The position numbers were made by a program, and so were the translations under genes. Below the pieces are notes generated by a model. That model saw nothing but the letters and a program-made list of their open reading frames with translations, ran no database searches and was not told where the DNA came from. A stretch of 64,000 nucleotides of DNA from Paludisphaera rhizosphaerae. GTDB taxonomy: Bacteria > Planctomycetota > Planctomycetia > Isosphaerales > Isosphaeraceae. The stretch is taken from positions 1 through 64,000 of the forward strand of contig NZ_JAALCR010000022.1 in the NCBI RefSeq assembly GCF_011065895.1. Direction: 5' to 3'. This document shows positions 47,107 to 56,724 of this stretch, piece by piece (positions within the stretch are counted from its first letter, which is position 1; each line of letters opens with the position of its first letter).

Positions 47107-48375
47107 TCATCCCCCCATTCCATAGAACAACAGCTTCTGGGGGGGGATCAGCACGAGGTCGTCGTTCCGTTGCACTCCGGCCTTCCTCTCGGTATGCCCC
47201 GAGGAATCCTTCACACGGAGGAGCCCTTCCTTGTTCAAGATGCGGATCGACTTGCGGATCATGTCGCTGGTCGCCGGAGTCTCGTTGGTGATGCGGGCGA
47301 AGATGCTCCCGAAATCGAGCCCGGCCGGAAGCTCGTAGATGCGACGCGGGAGATCTTCCAGCAAGGAGTCTTCCGTCCTCGCCTCGGCCTTGTCGTCGAA
47401 ATGGAACTCCGGGAAATAGGGCTGCCCCGTCGCGAGGACGTCCAACTCCGGATCGTACCCGAGCATCTTAAGGCCCGCGCCGCCGAAGTGGGCGACCGAG
47501 TTGTGTCGCTCCCAGTGGACAGAGGTCATCACGTCCCTCGCCCGAGGATGGCCGGAGAGGTGGAGGAGCCACAAGTCCCTGTGGGCGTCCTTGGACCGGA
47601 TGAAGAAGGGGGTGAAGAAGGCCGCGCCCGAAGCCCTGAGGACTTCCTGATGGAGTTCCAGCTGGATCAACCGGCGCCACATGGGGTCCGATTTATCGAC
47701 GGAGGAGGCCATCGCGTCCACGTCGAGGTTGGGCATGCACTTCAGCCTGCGATTCGGCCTCCCCTCGCGGAGGTAGTCGATCAGGAAGTCCGCCGCGAAG
47801 GTCAGGATGACCTCGGCGTTGGGCAATTCCCGGAAGATCGCGCGGATACGCTCGAAAGGGACTTCGTCGTACCCGCATTGATCGAGGTTGAAGATGACGC
47901 GGCCCGACCGGCTCTTTTCCTTCACGAACTTTATGATGGCGTCCGCGTGACCGGAGAAGTCCCCCTGCATGACGCGGATCCTGTCCTGGGCGATCCGGGC
48001 GTTCGGCGAGTCCGCCAGCGTCCGCCGCAACGACTCGCACGCGGACTTCTTCCGTTCGATGAAGAAGTAATCGTCCACTATTTGGAAGGGCTTCGTCCTC
48101 TCCGCATTGACAGTCACCTCGGCGTCGCGGATCGTGTCGAGCATCAGGGAAGGAGAGCCGGTCCGCAGATCTTCCCCGCCCCACCGCCTGTAAATGTTGC
48201 CCCCGGCGAAGCCGTCCACGAGGGTGAGTCGCAGCCGGTCCTGCGCCTTCCGCCGGGTCAACGTCCAGACGTACTGAAAAAGATAGGTCTGTAGGAGCCT
48301 GTGCTTCTCCAGGCTATGGGGTCGGATAACAGGGGGGCTGTTCTTGTCCTTCCAGGAATGAGACTTGCGACCCAT
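47107..48375 (-). CDS. tcmP: Three-Cys-motif partner protein TcmP-like methyltransferase
   Basis: The 422-residue protein fits the TcmP family by its N-terminal HSLEKHRLLQTYLFQY and by a methyltransferase-like core: motif I LVDGFAGGN (52-60), motif II Glu107 (FFIERKK), Asp139 (MQGDF), and a motif IV-like NLDQCGYDE (163-171). The C-terminus (about 350-420) is a winged-helix-like segment (DMIRKSIRILNKEGLLRV). SAM binding is inferred. ATG 48375 has GAGGGG five bases upstream; the longer ORF to 48600 has no family character. It is divergent from the Gp37/Gp68-like gene, its named partner family, with a 213-base shared control region. Confidence 0.83.
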   Translation of the reverse strand: MGRKSHSWKDKNSPPVIRPHSLEKHRLLQTYLFQYVWTLTRRKAQDRLRLTLVDGFAGGNIYRRWGGEDLRTGSPSLMLDTIRDAEVTVNAERTKPFQIVDDYFFIERKKSACESLRRTLADSPNARIAQDRIRVMQGDFSGHADAIIKFVKEKSRSGRVIFNLDQCGYDEVPFERIRAIFRELPNAEVILTFAADFLIDYLREGRPNRRLKCMPNLDVDAMASSVDKSDPMWRRLIQLELHQEVLRASGAAFFTPFFIRSKDAHRDLWLLHLSGHPRARDVMTSVHWERHNSVAHFGGAGLKMLGYDPELDVLATGQPYFPEFHFDDKAEARTEDSLLEDLPRRIYELPAGLDFGSIFARITNETPATSDMIRKSIRILNKEGLLRVKDSSGHTERKAGVQRNDDLVLIPPQKLLFYGMGG

Positions 48376-48588
48376 GTTGCCCCTCTTGCCCAAAATAGAC
48401 GAAGCGACTAGGCTGTCAGCGCCCTTTGTTCCAGCACACATCAAATTACCATACCCACCCTCCAGGCGAGAACATTTGCGATCGAACGTCGCGGGATGCG
48501 ATGCGGCCCTAAGGCCCTGGAACTCCGACCTTGAGCTGCATGCAGGCGATCTGCACGCCTGTTTAGAATCGTCGGAAGGGGAGATTTC

Positions 48589-49440
48589 ATGAGTGTGCAT
48601 TCAGACATAGAGTGGACGGACGCGACCTGGAATCCCGTCCGCGGCTGCACCAAGATCAGCCCCGGCTGCAAGCACTGCTACGCCGAGACGTTCGCAGAGC
48701 GGTTCCGTGGGGTCCCCAGTCATCCCTACGAGCATGGCTTCGACCTGAAACTCGTCCCCCACAAATTGGTCGAGCCTCTGACATGGCCGTCGGCGAAGAC
48801 GGTTTTCGTGAACTCGATGAGCGACCTGTTCCAGCGAAAGGTGCCGCTCCCCTACGTGGAACGAGTTTGCAAGGTCATGGAGGTCGCCGACTGGCACACA
48901 TATCAAGTGCTCACGAAGCGAGCTGAGGAGATGCGGGACGCGCTCGCCGGTCCGCTGACATTCGCAGGGCGTTTTCCGCACGTCTGGTGGGGGGTGAGCG
49001 TCGAGGATCGCAAGTACGGTCTGCCTCGGATCGACATTTTGCGAGAAACGCATGCGGCGGTCCGCTTCCTCTCCGTCGAACCGCTCCTGCAGGACTTGGG
49101 GGAGATCGACCTTCGAGAGATCGACTGGGTGATCGTCGGGGGGGAAAGCGGCCGTGGGGCTAGGCCGATGGAGGAGGGCTGGGTCCGAAGCCTACGCGAT
49201 CAATGCGAGGCTGCGGGGGTCCCGTTTTTCTTCAAGCAATGGGGAGGCGAGCGAAAGTCGAAATTGGGGAGGGAGCTTGATGGACGAACGCACGACGCGA
49301 TGCCTGAACGACTGGTGAAGCCGGCTCCAAGCCCCTCCTCCCGGGCGAGGTCGATCGAGATCGTACGCGAGTGGTCGCGAGAGTTCGTCGCCAAGGCGAG
49401 CGACAAGCTGGATCCTGCCCTTCAAACCTTGCTGTTCTGA
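48589..49440 (+). CDS. Phage Gp37/Gp68-like protein (DUF5131) with three-Cys motif
   Basis: The 283-residue protein begins with IEWTDATWNPVRGCTKISPG, giving Cys20, Cys27 and Cys30 in a CX6CX2C arrangement followed by YAE. This is the DUF5131 family, found in phages and bacteria and thought to be related to radical SAM proteins by the Cys cluster. Other conserved pieces are VFVNSMSDLFQ, QVLTKRAEEM, WWGVSVED, FLSVEPLL, WVIVGGESG and FFFKQWGG. An iron-sulfur cluster is likely, though not the canonical CX3CX2C. ATG 48589 has GGGGAG six bases upstream. Divergence from TcmP is the usual pairing of the two families. Confidence 0.86.
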   Translation: MSVHSDIEWTDATWNPVRGCTKISPGCKHCYAETFAERFRGVPSHPYEHGFDLKLVPHKLVEPLTWPSAKTVFVNSMSDLFQRKVPLPYVERVCKVMEVADWHTYQVLTKRAEEMRDALAGPLTFAGRFPHVWWGVSVEDRKYGLPRIDILRETHAAVRFLSVEPLLQDLGEIDLREIDWVIVGGESGRGARPMEEGWVRSLRDQCEAAGVPFFFKQWGGERKSKLGRELDGRTHDAMPERLVKPAPSPSSRARSIEIVREWSREFVAKASDKLDPALQTLLF

Positions 49441-50460
49441 AGGACTTTGCTTTCCCCATTTTTCCTGAGCCCCACGAGGCTCCTCAGCAGGAACACCCTG
49501 GTGCATGGACAGAAGGGACAGAAGAAAGACAGAAGTGGCCATGCATCTCAGAGCGACTACCTGGTGAAACCGGGCGATTTCGGGGTCGGCGGGATAGCCG
49601 TCTGCCAGAAGATCCCCGAGTTCGACTCTGCCGGGTACTTTAGAGACTTCGAATCCAGGCACGGCCGCCTATCGCGAGCGGGCGAATCGGGACTGGAAAT
49701 CCAATCATGCTGATTGGGCCGAAGCGATGGGTCAGGAGAGCTGCTTTTCGCCGCCAGATCTAGATGCCCGGGACCATCCTTAAATAGAGGCATGAGGATG
49801 GCACGCGCGGCAATCGGCCGGAGTGCGGGTCGCTCGGGATGAAGACGGGTCGAGAGAGAGGCGGCGGAAAATGGCCGAACAAAGCCGACTTCGGGAGCAC
49901 CGGGGTTCTGTAAAGATCAACTGGGAAACGGCTTGCATCGCCACGGCGGCTTTGGTGAGGCGCGCGAACGAAGCCGTTCGAAGCCATTGCGTCAGCCATC
50001 GCGGGACGAGGCGAAGTCCGCTTGTCTCGACCCGGCTGGATTAGGCCGGGGATCGCGATTCGACCGGGACAGTGGGGGATGTCGACTAGCGAAAACGGAC
50101 GATCAAAGCCAAAACCGCCGGACGATTGATCGTTGTAAAAATCGATGCACGAATAACTTGCGTTTGTTTCGCGTTGATGTCGCGGGGACGATCGAAGCCA
50201 AAACGGAGCCGCCCGAGGTGGAGCAGCGGGAAGGGGATCGTCTGGTAAGAGATGGCGGGCGGGGACCGAGTTGCCTCGTTGGCGAGGGGCAGAGCCGACG
50301 CGCTGAGGTCGGGTCTGAGCGACGGCGTGAGTACGGGTGGTTTCTGTTACACTCGGCGGGTTGGACGTTCGGCGGAAGGCGGTGAACCCTCGCCTTGACG
50401 GCCGGATCTATCCTTTTTACAAGAGGCCCCGCGATCGAGCGTTCTGGCAAGGACCGGGAA
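49441..50460. other. About 1 kb with no convincing gene
   Basis: The stretch between the Gp37/Gp68-like gene and metG contains only short, unconvincing ORFs. It holds a run of GACAGAAG-type units at about 49508-49536 framed by TGCATGG and CCATGCA, and a 19-base direct repeat GGACGATC(A/G)AAGCCAAAAC at 50097-50115 and 50186-50204 with one mismatch. The AT-richer block at 50120-50175 is a possible regulatory region of metG. The mixed composition suggests decayed or non-coding DNA. Confidence 0.5.
50097..50204. repeat. Short direct repeat upstream of metG
   Basis: GGACGATCAAAGCCAAAAC (50097-50115) recurs as GGACGATCGAAGCCAAAAC (50186-50204), 89 bases apart, with one mismatch. It lies in the non-coding region upstream of metG. 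Confidence 0.6.
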
Positions 50461-52047
50461 ATGGACGAGCAGCAGCGATTTTATATCACGACGGCCATCG
50501 ACTACCCCAACAGCCGCCCCCACATCGGCACCGCCTTCGAGAAGATCGGGGCCGACGTCCAGGCGCGGTTTCGTCGCATGGAAGGGGCCGCCGTCCATTT
50601 CCTGATGGGCAACGATGAGAACACCATCAAGGTCACCCAGCGCGCCCGCGAGTTGAACGTCGAGCCCAAGGCTTACGTCGACGATATGGCTCGCCAGTTC
50701 CAGGACGTCTGGCGGGCGCTCGAAATCTCGAACGACGACTTCATCCAGACCAGCGAGGATCGTCACCACGTCGGCTGCCGGAAGTTCATCCAGGCCGTCT
50801 ACGACGCGGGAGACATCTACAAAGGCACCTACGCCGGCCATTACTGCACGGGATGCGAGTCGTTCAAGACCGAGAAAGAGGTCGCCGAGGGAGGCGGGCG
50901 CTGCCCCAACCATCCCAACACGCCCCTGTCCTGGGTCGAGGAAGATAACTACTACTTCCGCCTCTCCGCGTTCGGCGATCGCCTGCTGGCCCACTACGCC
51001 GCCAATCCCGACTTCATCCAGCCGGAGAGCCGTCGCAACGAGATCATCAGCCTCGTCGAAGGGGGGCTGACGGACATCTCGATCACCCGCAAAGGCTTTA
51101 CCTGGGGTATCCCCGTCCCATTCGACCCCAATCAGACGATCTACGTCTGGTTCGACGCCCTGCTCAACTACGTCACGGCTGCCGGTTACGGCACGGATGA
51201 GGAGCGGTTCGCGCGGACCTGGCCGGCGGACGTGCACGTCATCGGCAAGGACATCACGCGGTTCCACTGCGCCCTCTGGCCGGCGATGCTGATGTCGGCC
51301 GGGCTGCCGCTGCCGAAGAAGGTCTTCGGCCACGGTTTCGTCTATCGCAAGAACGAGATGACCGGCGAGGCCGAGAAGCTGAGCAAGAGCCTGGGCAACG
51401 TCGTCGAGCCGATGGAGTTGATCGAGAAGTTCTCGGCCGAGGCCTTCCGCTACTACTTCATGAGCCAGTGCCCGTTCGGCGGCGACGGCGAGTTCTCGTT
51501 CGAGCGCTTCGCCGACGCCTATAACAGCGGCCTGGCCAACACGCTCGGCAACAACTACAGCCGCATCATCACGATGTGCCTGAAGTACTTCGAGGGGGAC
51601 CTGGGGTCGGTCGAGGGGCTCGACCTGACCGCCTGGCGGCGCGGGCTCGACCTGTCGGCGCTCGTGGCGGACCTCCGCGAGAAGGTCGGCGCGTTCGACT
51701 ACAACACGGCCCTCCAGCGGATCTGGCTCGAAGTGATCGACGCGGCCAACAAGTACCTCCAGGAAACGGCCCCCTTCAAGCTGTTCAAGACCGATCCCGA
51801 GGCGACTCGTGTGATCCTGGCGAACCTCGCGGACTCGATGCGGGTGACGGCCGTCCTCATCAAGCCGTTCCTGCCGAGAGTCGCGGAGACGTTCTACACG
51901 GCCTTCAACTTCGGCGACCATCAGCCCTGGGACGAGGTGTCGTACGCGACGGCTCCGAAGCCGTTCGCGGGCGACCGCCTCCAGGTGACGGCCCCGATCG
52001 TTGAAGGGAAGCCCGCTCCTCTGTTTCCGAAGATCGATTCCAAGTAA
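50461..52047 (+). CDS. metG: Methionyl-tRNA synthetase
   Basis: The class I aminoacyl-tRNA synthetase charges tRNA-Met in the cytosol. The 528-residue product has YITTAIDYPNSRPHIGTAF with HIGT at 21-24, the zinc region CTGCESFKTEKEV with CPNHPNTPL, the KMSKS loop as KLSKS (about 304-308), and WFDALLNY. It ends after the anticodon-binding helical domain and lacks the C-terminal dimerisation domain that longer MetRS proteins carry. ATG 50461 has AAGGA seven bases upstream; the upstream extension to 50395 has no family character. Confidence 0.96.
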   Translation: MDEQQRFYITTAIDYPNSRPHIGTAFEKIGADVQARFRRMEGAAVHFLMGNDENTIKVTQRARELNVEPKAYVDDMARQFQDVWRALEISNDDFIQTSEDRHHVGCRKFIQAVYDAGDIYKGTYAGHYCTGCESFKTEKEVAEGGGRCPNHPNTPLSWVEEDNYYFRLSAFGDRLLAHYAANPDFIQPESRRNEIISLVEGGLTDISITRKGFTWGIPVPFDPNQTIYVWFDALLNYVTAAGYGTDEERFARTWPADVHVIGKDITRFHCALWPAMLMSAGLPLPKKVFGHGFVYRKNEMTGEAEKLSKSLGNVVEPMELIEKFSAEAFRYYFMSQCPFGGDGEFSFERFADAYNSGLANTLGNNYSRIITMCLKYFEGDLGSVEGLDLTAWRRGLDLSALVADLREKVGAFDYNTALQRIWLEVIDAANKYLQETAPFKLFKTDPEATRVILANLADSMRVTAVLIKPFLPRVAETFYTAFNFGDHQPWDEVSYATAPKPFAGDRLQVTAPIVEGKPAPLFPKIDSK

Positions 52048-52184
52048 GAGAATTCGCGAAATCGGTATGGTTGAAAGAATCGTCATGATCGGCGATGGAC
52101 TCCGCCGGTCATGATGATTAGATTGCGGCTCGATGCGTCGGCAAGCCTTTGCACAGCACTCAAGGATGGGTCGAGGTAGACGCC

Positions 52185-53708
52185 ATGGATGGACCGAATC
52201 GCAAGCTCGTCGTCGCCCTGTGTATGCATCGCAGCGGGTCGAGTCTGACGACCAATATCCTGGAGAAGCTGGGGATGGCGCTGGGGCCGTTCCCCCTGGT
52301 CGACGCGGCTCCGAGCAACCCCTATGGCCACTTTGAGTCCATCCCCTTTCACTCCCTCTGCCGAAGGGTCCAGGAATGGGCCTTCGGCTTCGCCGACGAC
52401 GTCCCCGACGATCCCGCCATCCTCGCCCGTTTCGTGGAGACCAACGGAGCGTGGCCCACGGATCTCGAACTCCCCCAGGAGTGGCTGGACGAGGGTGAGG
52501 AGATCACCCGGCAGCTCATCGCGAGCGGGCCGATCGCGGGGTTCAAGGATCCTCGGGCCGTGTTGGTCTGGCCGTTCTGGCGGCAAGTCTTCGCTCGGAT
52601 CGAGGACGTGGAGATCGTCGCGGCCTCGCTGCTTCGTTCCCCCCACGAGATCGCGATGAGCCTGTGCACGCGCAGCCGGGGCGACATCCCCTACTGGGCG
52701 GCCCTCGACGCTGTGGGCGTCCATCTGCAGCATATGCAAGCCGCCCATGACGAGCTGGGAACGGCGTCGCACGTCGTGCGATTCGGGACGGGCCACTTCT
52801 GGGACGACATGAAGCGTCTCGCCCAGGCCTGCGGATTGGACTGGGACGACGAGAAGGTGCGGCGGGTCTACGACCCGACGTGCGTCCATCACAAGTCGGC
52901 GGTCGTGGCCCATCGTTCTCAGACGATCCTGAACGAGCTGGGCGACGATGCCTGGACTGAGTACGAGCCGGGCCCGAACGCCGAGCGACTGGCTGCCGAT
53001 TCCCGGAAGTACGAGGCCACCATGCACTCCCAGCTATCGGCGGCTCGCCGGGAGCTTGGCAAGGCGATCGTCGCCTGCAAGGAGGCCCCGAAGTCGGCGG
53101 AGGCCGCCGGAACCAGGTCGCATGAGGACAGTGCGAAGGCCATCGAGGTCCGCCGCGAGCTGATCGTGACGAAGGCCGCACTGGCCGAGGCTGAGAAGGC
53201 CTTCAGCATCTCCATGACCAGCCTCAAGGAGTCGGAGAAGCACCTGTACCGGGTGTCGGAGAGCCTCGTCACGACTCGCGCCCGGCTCGTCCAGTCGGAG
53301 CAAGCGGTCGCCGAGGCCCATCAGCGGCTCGCCGAAGCCCACGATCGGGAGATTCGTCTGCTCGCCCAGGTCGAACAGGCTCAACAAGGGTCGAAGGCCG
53401 ACGTGGAGGCCGAACGCAAACGCACCGGCGCTGAGAGGTCGCGGGCCGAGGCGGTTCAGCTCAGGCTCGACTCCATGGAAGAGGCCGCCGCACGTCGGGA
53501 ACGCCAACTCGCCCGGTCTCTGGAGCGCGAGGAGAAGCGCTGGCTGGAGAACCTCGCGCTACGGCGACGGCTCGAGAAGTTCGAGTCGAACTCGATCATC
53601 GGCGCGGCGGTGAAGGGACGGCAGCAGATCAAGCAGATCTGGCTCAAGCTCCGCCACATCGGACCGAACGGCGAGCCTCGCTCCGCCCGCGTGGACCGCC
53701 CCCTCTGA
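52185..53708 (+). CDS. Sulfotransferase-like protein with coiled-coil tail
   Basis: The 507-residue protein starts with a PAPS-binding type loop, LCMHRSGSSLTTNILEKLG (12-30), and FKDPRAVLVWPFW and LLRSPHEIAMSL (the 3'-phosphate region) follow, so the first 260 residues form a sulfotransferase domain. Residues about 270-480 are a long heptad-like coiled coil (AEAEKAFSISMTSLKESEKH and similar). It probably sulfates a carbohydrate; the tail may tether it in a complex. ATG 52185 has GAGG eight bases upstream. It is the first gene of the glycan-related region and is convergent with the epimerase gene. Confidence 0.8.
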   Translation: MDGPNRKLVVALCMHRSGSSLTTNILEKLGMALGPFPLVDAAPSNPYGHFESIPFHSLCRRVQEWAFGFADDVPDDPAILARFVETNGAWPTDLELPQEWLDEGEEITRQLIASGPIAGFKDPRAVLVWPFWRQVFARIEDVEIVAASLLRSPHEIAMSLCTRSRGDIPYWAALDAVGVHLQHMQAAHDELGTASHVVRFGTGHFWDDMKRLAQACGLDWDDEKVRRVYDPTCVHHKSAVVAHRSQTILNELGDDAWTEYEPGPNAERLAADSRKYEATMHSQLSAARRELGKAIVACKEAPKSAEAAGTRSHEDSAKAIEVRRELIVTKAALAEAEKAFSISMTSLKESEKHLYRVSESLVTTRARLVQSEQAVAEAHQRLAEAHDREIRLLAQVEQAQQGSKADVEAERKRTGAERSRAEAVQLRLDSMEEAAARRERQLARSLEREEKRWLENLALRRRLEKFESNSIIGAAVKGRQQIKQIWLKLRHIGPNGEPRSARVDRPL

Positions 53709-53711
53709 GCA

Positions 53712-54854
53712 TCAGGCGACGTCGGCTGTCGGGCGGCTCTCGACGACCAGGCGACGGTGAAGGACCGAGACGATCCGGTCGGACGCACGTCCGTCCCCGA
53801 AAGGGGAAGCGGCGAGGCCCGAGCGGCGGATCTCACGGCGCTCCCGCAACAGCCGGGCGCCTTCGCAATGGATGGCCTCAGGATCGTCGCCGACGAGCCA
53901 GGCCGCACCACAGCGGATCGCCTCGGGCCGTTCGCTGACGTCCCGGAGGACCAGGACCGGCGTGCCGAGCGAAGGGGCTTCCTCTTGCACGCCCCCGCTG
54001 TCGCTGAGGATCAGCGAGGCCCTCTTCATGGCGGTCACGAACGGACCGTAGTCAAGAGGGCGGACGAATCGGATCCGCTCCAAGCCACCGAGCGACGCGC
54101 GGACGACCGGCTCGACGGCAGGGTTGGGATGCAGCGGCCAGAGGAACTCCACGTCCTGGCAATCGTCGTGGAGTCTTCGAATGCCCTCGCAGATCCGCAG
54201 GAGGGGCTCTCCGAAGTTCTCGCGACGGTGGACCGTGACCAGCACGAACGGCCCGCTCGGAGCGTCCTCGCCGATCGGCGTCTGGCGTTCCGCGGCCAGC
54301 AGCAAGGCGTCGATCCCCGTGTTGCCCGTCATGTGCACGGCCTCTTGTGCGATCCCTTCGCGGAGAAGATTGGCCCGTGCTTCCGGGGTCGGAGCGAAGT
54401 GGAGAGAGGCCAGATGGCTCGCCGCGACGCGGTTGGCTTCCTCCGGGAAGGGGGCGTCGAGCCGATAGGTCCGCAGGCCGGCCTCAAGGTGGGCGAACGG
54501 GACGTCGAGCATGTAGCTCGCCATGGCGGCGGCCAGCACGGTCGTCGTATCGCCCTGAGCGATGACGCAGTCGGGCTCTTCGAGACGGAGCGTCTCGTGC
54601 AGCGCCACGACCAGGCGATTGCTCAGGTCGGCCAGCGACTGTCCGGGCCGCATGACATCGAGGTCGACGTCCGGCTGGATGCCGAAGAACTCGAAGATCG
54701 ACGAGGCCAGGTCGCGATGCTGAGCCGTAAAGACCAGACGGCACTGAGCCCACGGCTGGTCCCGGAGCGCCCGGACGACCGGCGCCGTCTTGATCACCTC
54801 CGGCCGCGTCCCCGCCACCACGACGACCTTCCTTCGCGGCTCGTCCGATAGCAT
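53712..54854 (-). CDS. wecB: UDP-N-acetylglucosamine 2-epimerase (non-hydrolysing)
   Basis: The 380-residue protein interconverts UDP-GlcNAc and UDP-ManNAc in the cytosol to feed surface polysaccharide synthesis. GTRPEVIKTAPVVRALRD (15-32), QGDTTTVLAAAMAS, HLEAGLRTYRLDAPFPEE, VTVHRRENFG and SDSGGVQEEAPSLG are all family signatures, including the active-site Asp/Glu/His groups. Length is normal. ATG 54854 is preceded by AAGGAGG eight bases upstream, an ideal ribosome binding site. It lies 61 bases after the GT8-like gene on the same strand, so the two are likely co-transcribed. Confidence 0.94.
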   Translation of the reverse strand: MLSDEPRRKVVVVAGTRPEVIKTAPVVRALRDQPWAQCRLVFTAQHRDLASSIFEFFGIQPDVDLDVMRPGQSLADLSNRLVVALHETLRLEEPDCVIAQGDTTTVLAAAMASYMLDVPFAHLEAGLRTYRLDAPFPEEANRVAASHLASLHFAPTPEARANLLREGIAQEAVHMTGNTGIDALLLAAERQTPIGEDAPSGPFVLVTVHRRENFGEPLLRICEGIRRLHDDCQDVEFLWPLHPNPAVEPVVRASLGGLERIRFVRPLDYGPFVTAMKRASLILSDSGGVQEEAPSLGTPVLVLRDVSERPEAIRCGAAWLVGDDPEAIHCEGARLLRERREIRRSGLAASPFGDGRASDRIVSVLHRRLVVESRPTADVA

Positions 54855-54914
54855 GTCTGATCCTCCTTGATGCCGACTCGTTGATGTAAGGGCGGGGCTG
54901 AAGGGCTTTCGGGT

Positions 54915-56147
54915 TCACTCGACCTTCGAGAGGCGTCGCAACGCTGCGCGGACGGAGTGATAGGCTTTCACCGCCGGTTCCGGAGCATGGCTACGGATGA
55001 GTTTTCGCAGGTTCGGCGAGGCTTCCGCCGGGGCGGTGATCTCGACGGGAGCTTCGATGACAGAGGCCGGCGTCGGCTCGACGATTTCAGCCGCCGGCTG
55101 AGTCGTGGCCTGGCCTGTCTCGCCCTTTCCGTGGACCTCGTACCAGTGCGGGAACGAGGTCTCCGGCTTGGCGTCGTCGAACGGGTCGGCGAAGTACCGC
55201 ATGAGATCTTCGCGTTCGCGGTAGATGGTCCGGTGGACGTCCGGGATCTTCGCGCCGCTCTTGTATCGCGTGTAGATGCAGGGGATCTTGCCGATCGTCT
55301 CCTGACCGAATCGGCGGCATTCTTCGAGGTACCACTCGCGGAACTCGTACAGCACGGGGCTGTGCGAACCGTAGCGGTCGAGCATCATGCGCTGGGCGCC
55401 GCTGTCGAAGCCGGAGAAGTGATAGAAAACCAGCGGCCGGCCGTTGATCGCGATGTCATACGGGGCCTGGCCGGTCGCGCGGCGGTGGGTCAGATTCCAG
55501 GTGGAGACGTTGTACTGGGGGTCGCGGAGGATCTTCACGCCGTCGAAGAGGGCAGGACCCAGATCGACCCAGCGCTGGTCGGTGAAGAGGCCGGCGGCCG
55601 TCTCGTCGTAGCACCAGCGAAGCAGCCGATCGGCCCACCAGTCGATGAACTTCCGACCGTTCTCGTCCATCTTCACGGCCAGGAATCCCAGGTTGTAAAC
55701 GCCGTTGCGAAGGCAGCAACGCTCGTTGTCGATCATGGCCTGGGGATCGGTCTCGGGCGCGATCGAGTGCGGCGTGAGCAGGATGCTCGACTCGTCGAGG
55801 GCGCGCTCAAGATCGTCGAGCCGGTTCGTGACGATGATGTCCGGGTCGAAGTAGTAGATTCGCTCCGCCCCGTGGACGTCGGCGATGTGCTGGAAGGCCG
55901 TCCCTTTCACGGCCGTGCACAACTCGACGATCCGATGCCGGAACAGGAACCGGGGAAGCTCGGGGATCGGCAGGTCGCGGACGTTGATGATCGAGTCGAA
56001 GGCTTCGACGACGGCCGGCGGGCACTCCGGCATGTCATCGGAGATGACGAGGTGGAAGGTCGCCTCGGGGTGGACGCGCTTGACGGAGTGAGCCAGCGCA
56101 GCGGCCTTGGGGATGTAGTTGGCCGTGATGCTCGTGAAGACGTGCAT
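54915..56147 (-). CDS. GT8-like glycosyltransferase
   Basis: The 410-residue product has a GT-A fold start (HVFTSITANYIPKAAALAHS), the metal-binding DXD as YYFDPDIIV (101-103), and VYNLGFLAVK and WVDLGPALFDGVKIL. These are typical of a family 8-like group that acts on nucleotide-sugar donors; the donor is unknown. Residues about 345-410 are a Pro/Ala/Glu-rich linker and a basic C-terminal helix (AVKAYHSVRAALRRLSKVE), maybe for membrane contact. ATG 56147 has AAAGGA seven bases upstream; 15 extra residues upstream are not needed. Confidence 0.82.
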   Translation of the reverse strand: MHVFTSITANYIPKAAALAHSVKRVHPEATFHLVISDDMPECPPAVVEAFDSIINVRDLPIPELPRFLFRHRIVELCTAVKGTAFQHIADVHGAERIYYFDPDIIVTNRLDDLERALDESSILLTPHSIAPETDPQAMIDNERCCLRNGVYNLGFLAVKMDENGRKFIDWWADRLLRWCYDETAAGLFTDQRWVDLGPALFDGVKILRDPQYNVSTWNLTHRRATGQAPYDIAINGRPLVFYHFSGFDSGAQRMMLDRYGSHSPVLYEFREWYLEECRRFGQETIGKIPCIYTRYKSGAKIPDVHRTIYREREDLMRYFADPFDDAKPETSFPHWYEVHGKGETGQATTQPAAEIVEPTPASVIEAPVEITAPAEASPNLRKLIRSHAPEPAVKAYHSVRAALRRLSKVE

Positions 56148-56724
56148 GGGCAATCCTTTGCGCCGGTATGGAAGTCTCTCGCCGACGATCACCGGAAGGG
56201 AGACGGATGACGGGGCCCTTCCTGGGACCTCTCGTCGCCGGCCGATCGAGGAGACGGATTCGCGGAGTCTCGCGGCCGCGTGAATCTAAACCGATACGAC
56301 GCATCTGTCAATCGCCGCCGCGATCGACCCGATGCGTCCCGCCGGGCGATGAAATTGCTGGGAATCCTTCGGAGGCGGTTTGATGAAATCGGTTTAAGGT
56401 TTCAGGGGCTCCTCCAAGAGGCCGAAACTAATAGAGACGTCAAGGAAGGCGAATGCCCAATCCTGACAGACCTCGAAAGCGATTTCGACGTAACGGCTTG
56501 CTGAATCATGAAGATTCGCTAATCGCCGTCGTCTCCTGCCTGGCGACGTCGGAGATTAAAGCCGTTGCTGCCGTGGGGACCGACCTTTGCATTGACAAGG
56601 GCCGGTGGGCCTGTCATTTAGGGCGAAACGACTCGGAGGCGGGATGCCTCCGGAAGACGTGGTTTCGCGCGCGGCGACGCTCACCAAAGCGTTGCGTGCG
56701 AGGCGGGACCGAGGAGTGAAGGAC
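56148..56724. other. Divergent intergenic region
   Basis: This 577-base region separates the minus-strand GT8-like gene from the plus-strand giant glycosyltransferase gene. It is AT-richer around 56280-56530. Short ORFs here lack family character; the giant ORF could extend 40 residues upstream (to 56605) but without a Shine-Dalgarno sequence. Promoters for both genes must lie here; I see no clear pair. Confidence 0.5.

Noticed and set aside
49933-50385. 150-codon plus-strand ORF upstream of metG
   Set aside because: Arg/Gly/Ser-rich, no recognisable family and no ribosome binding site; it crosses the direct-repeat region.
50347-52086. 579-codon minus-strand ORF
   Set aside because: Antisense to metG, which has all family motifs.
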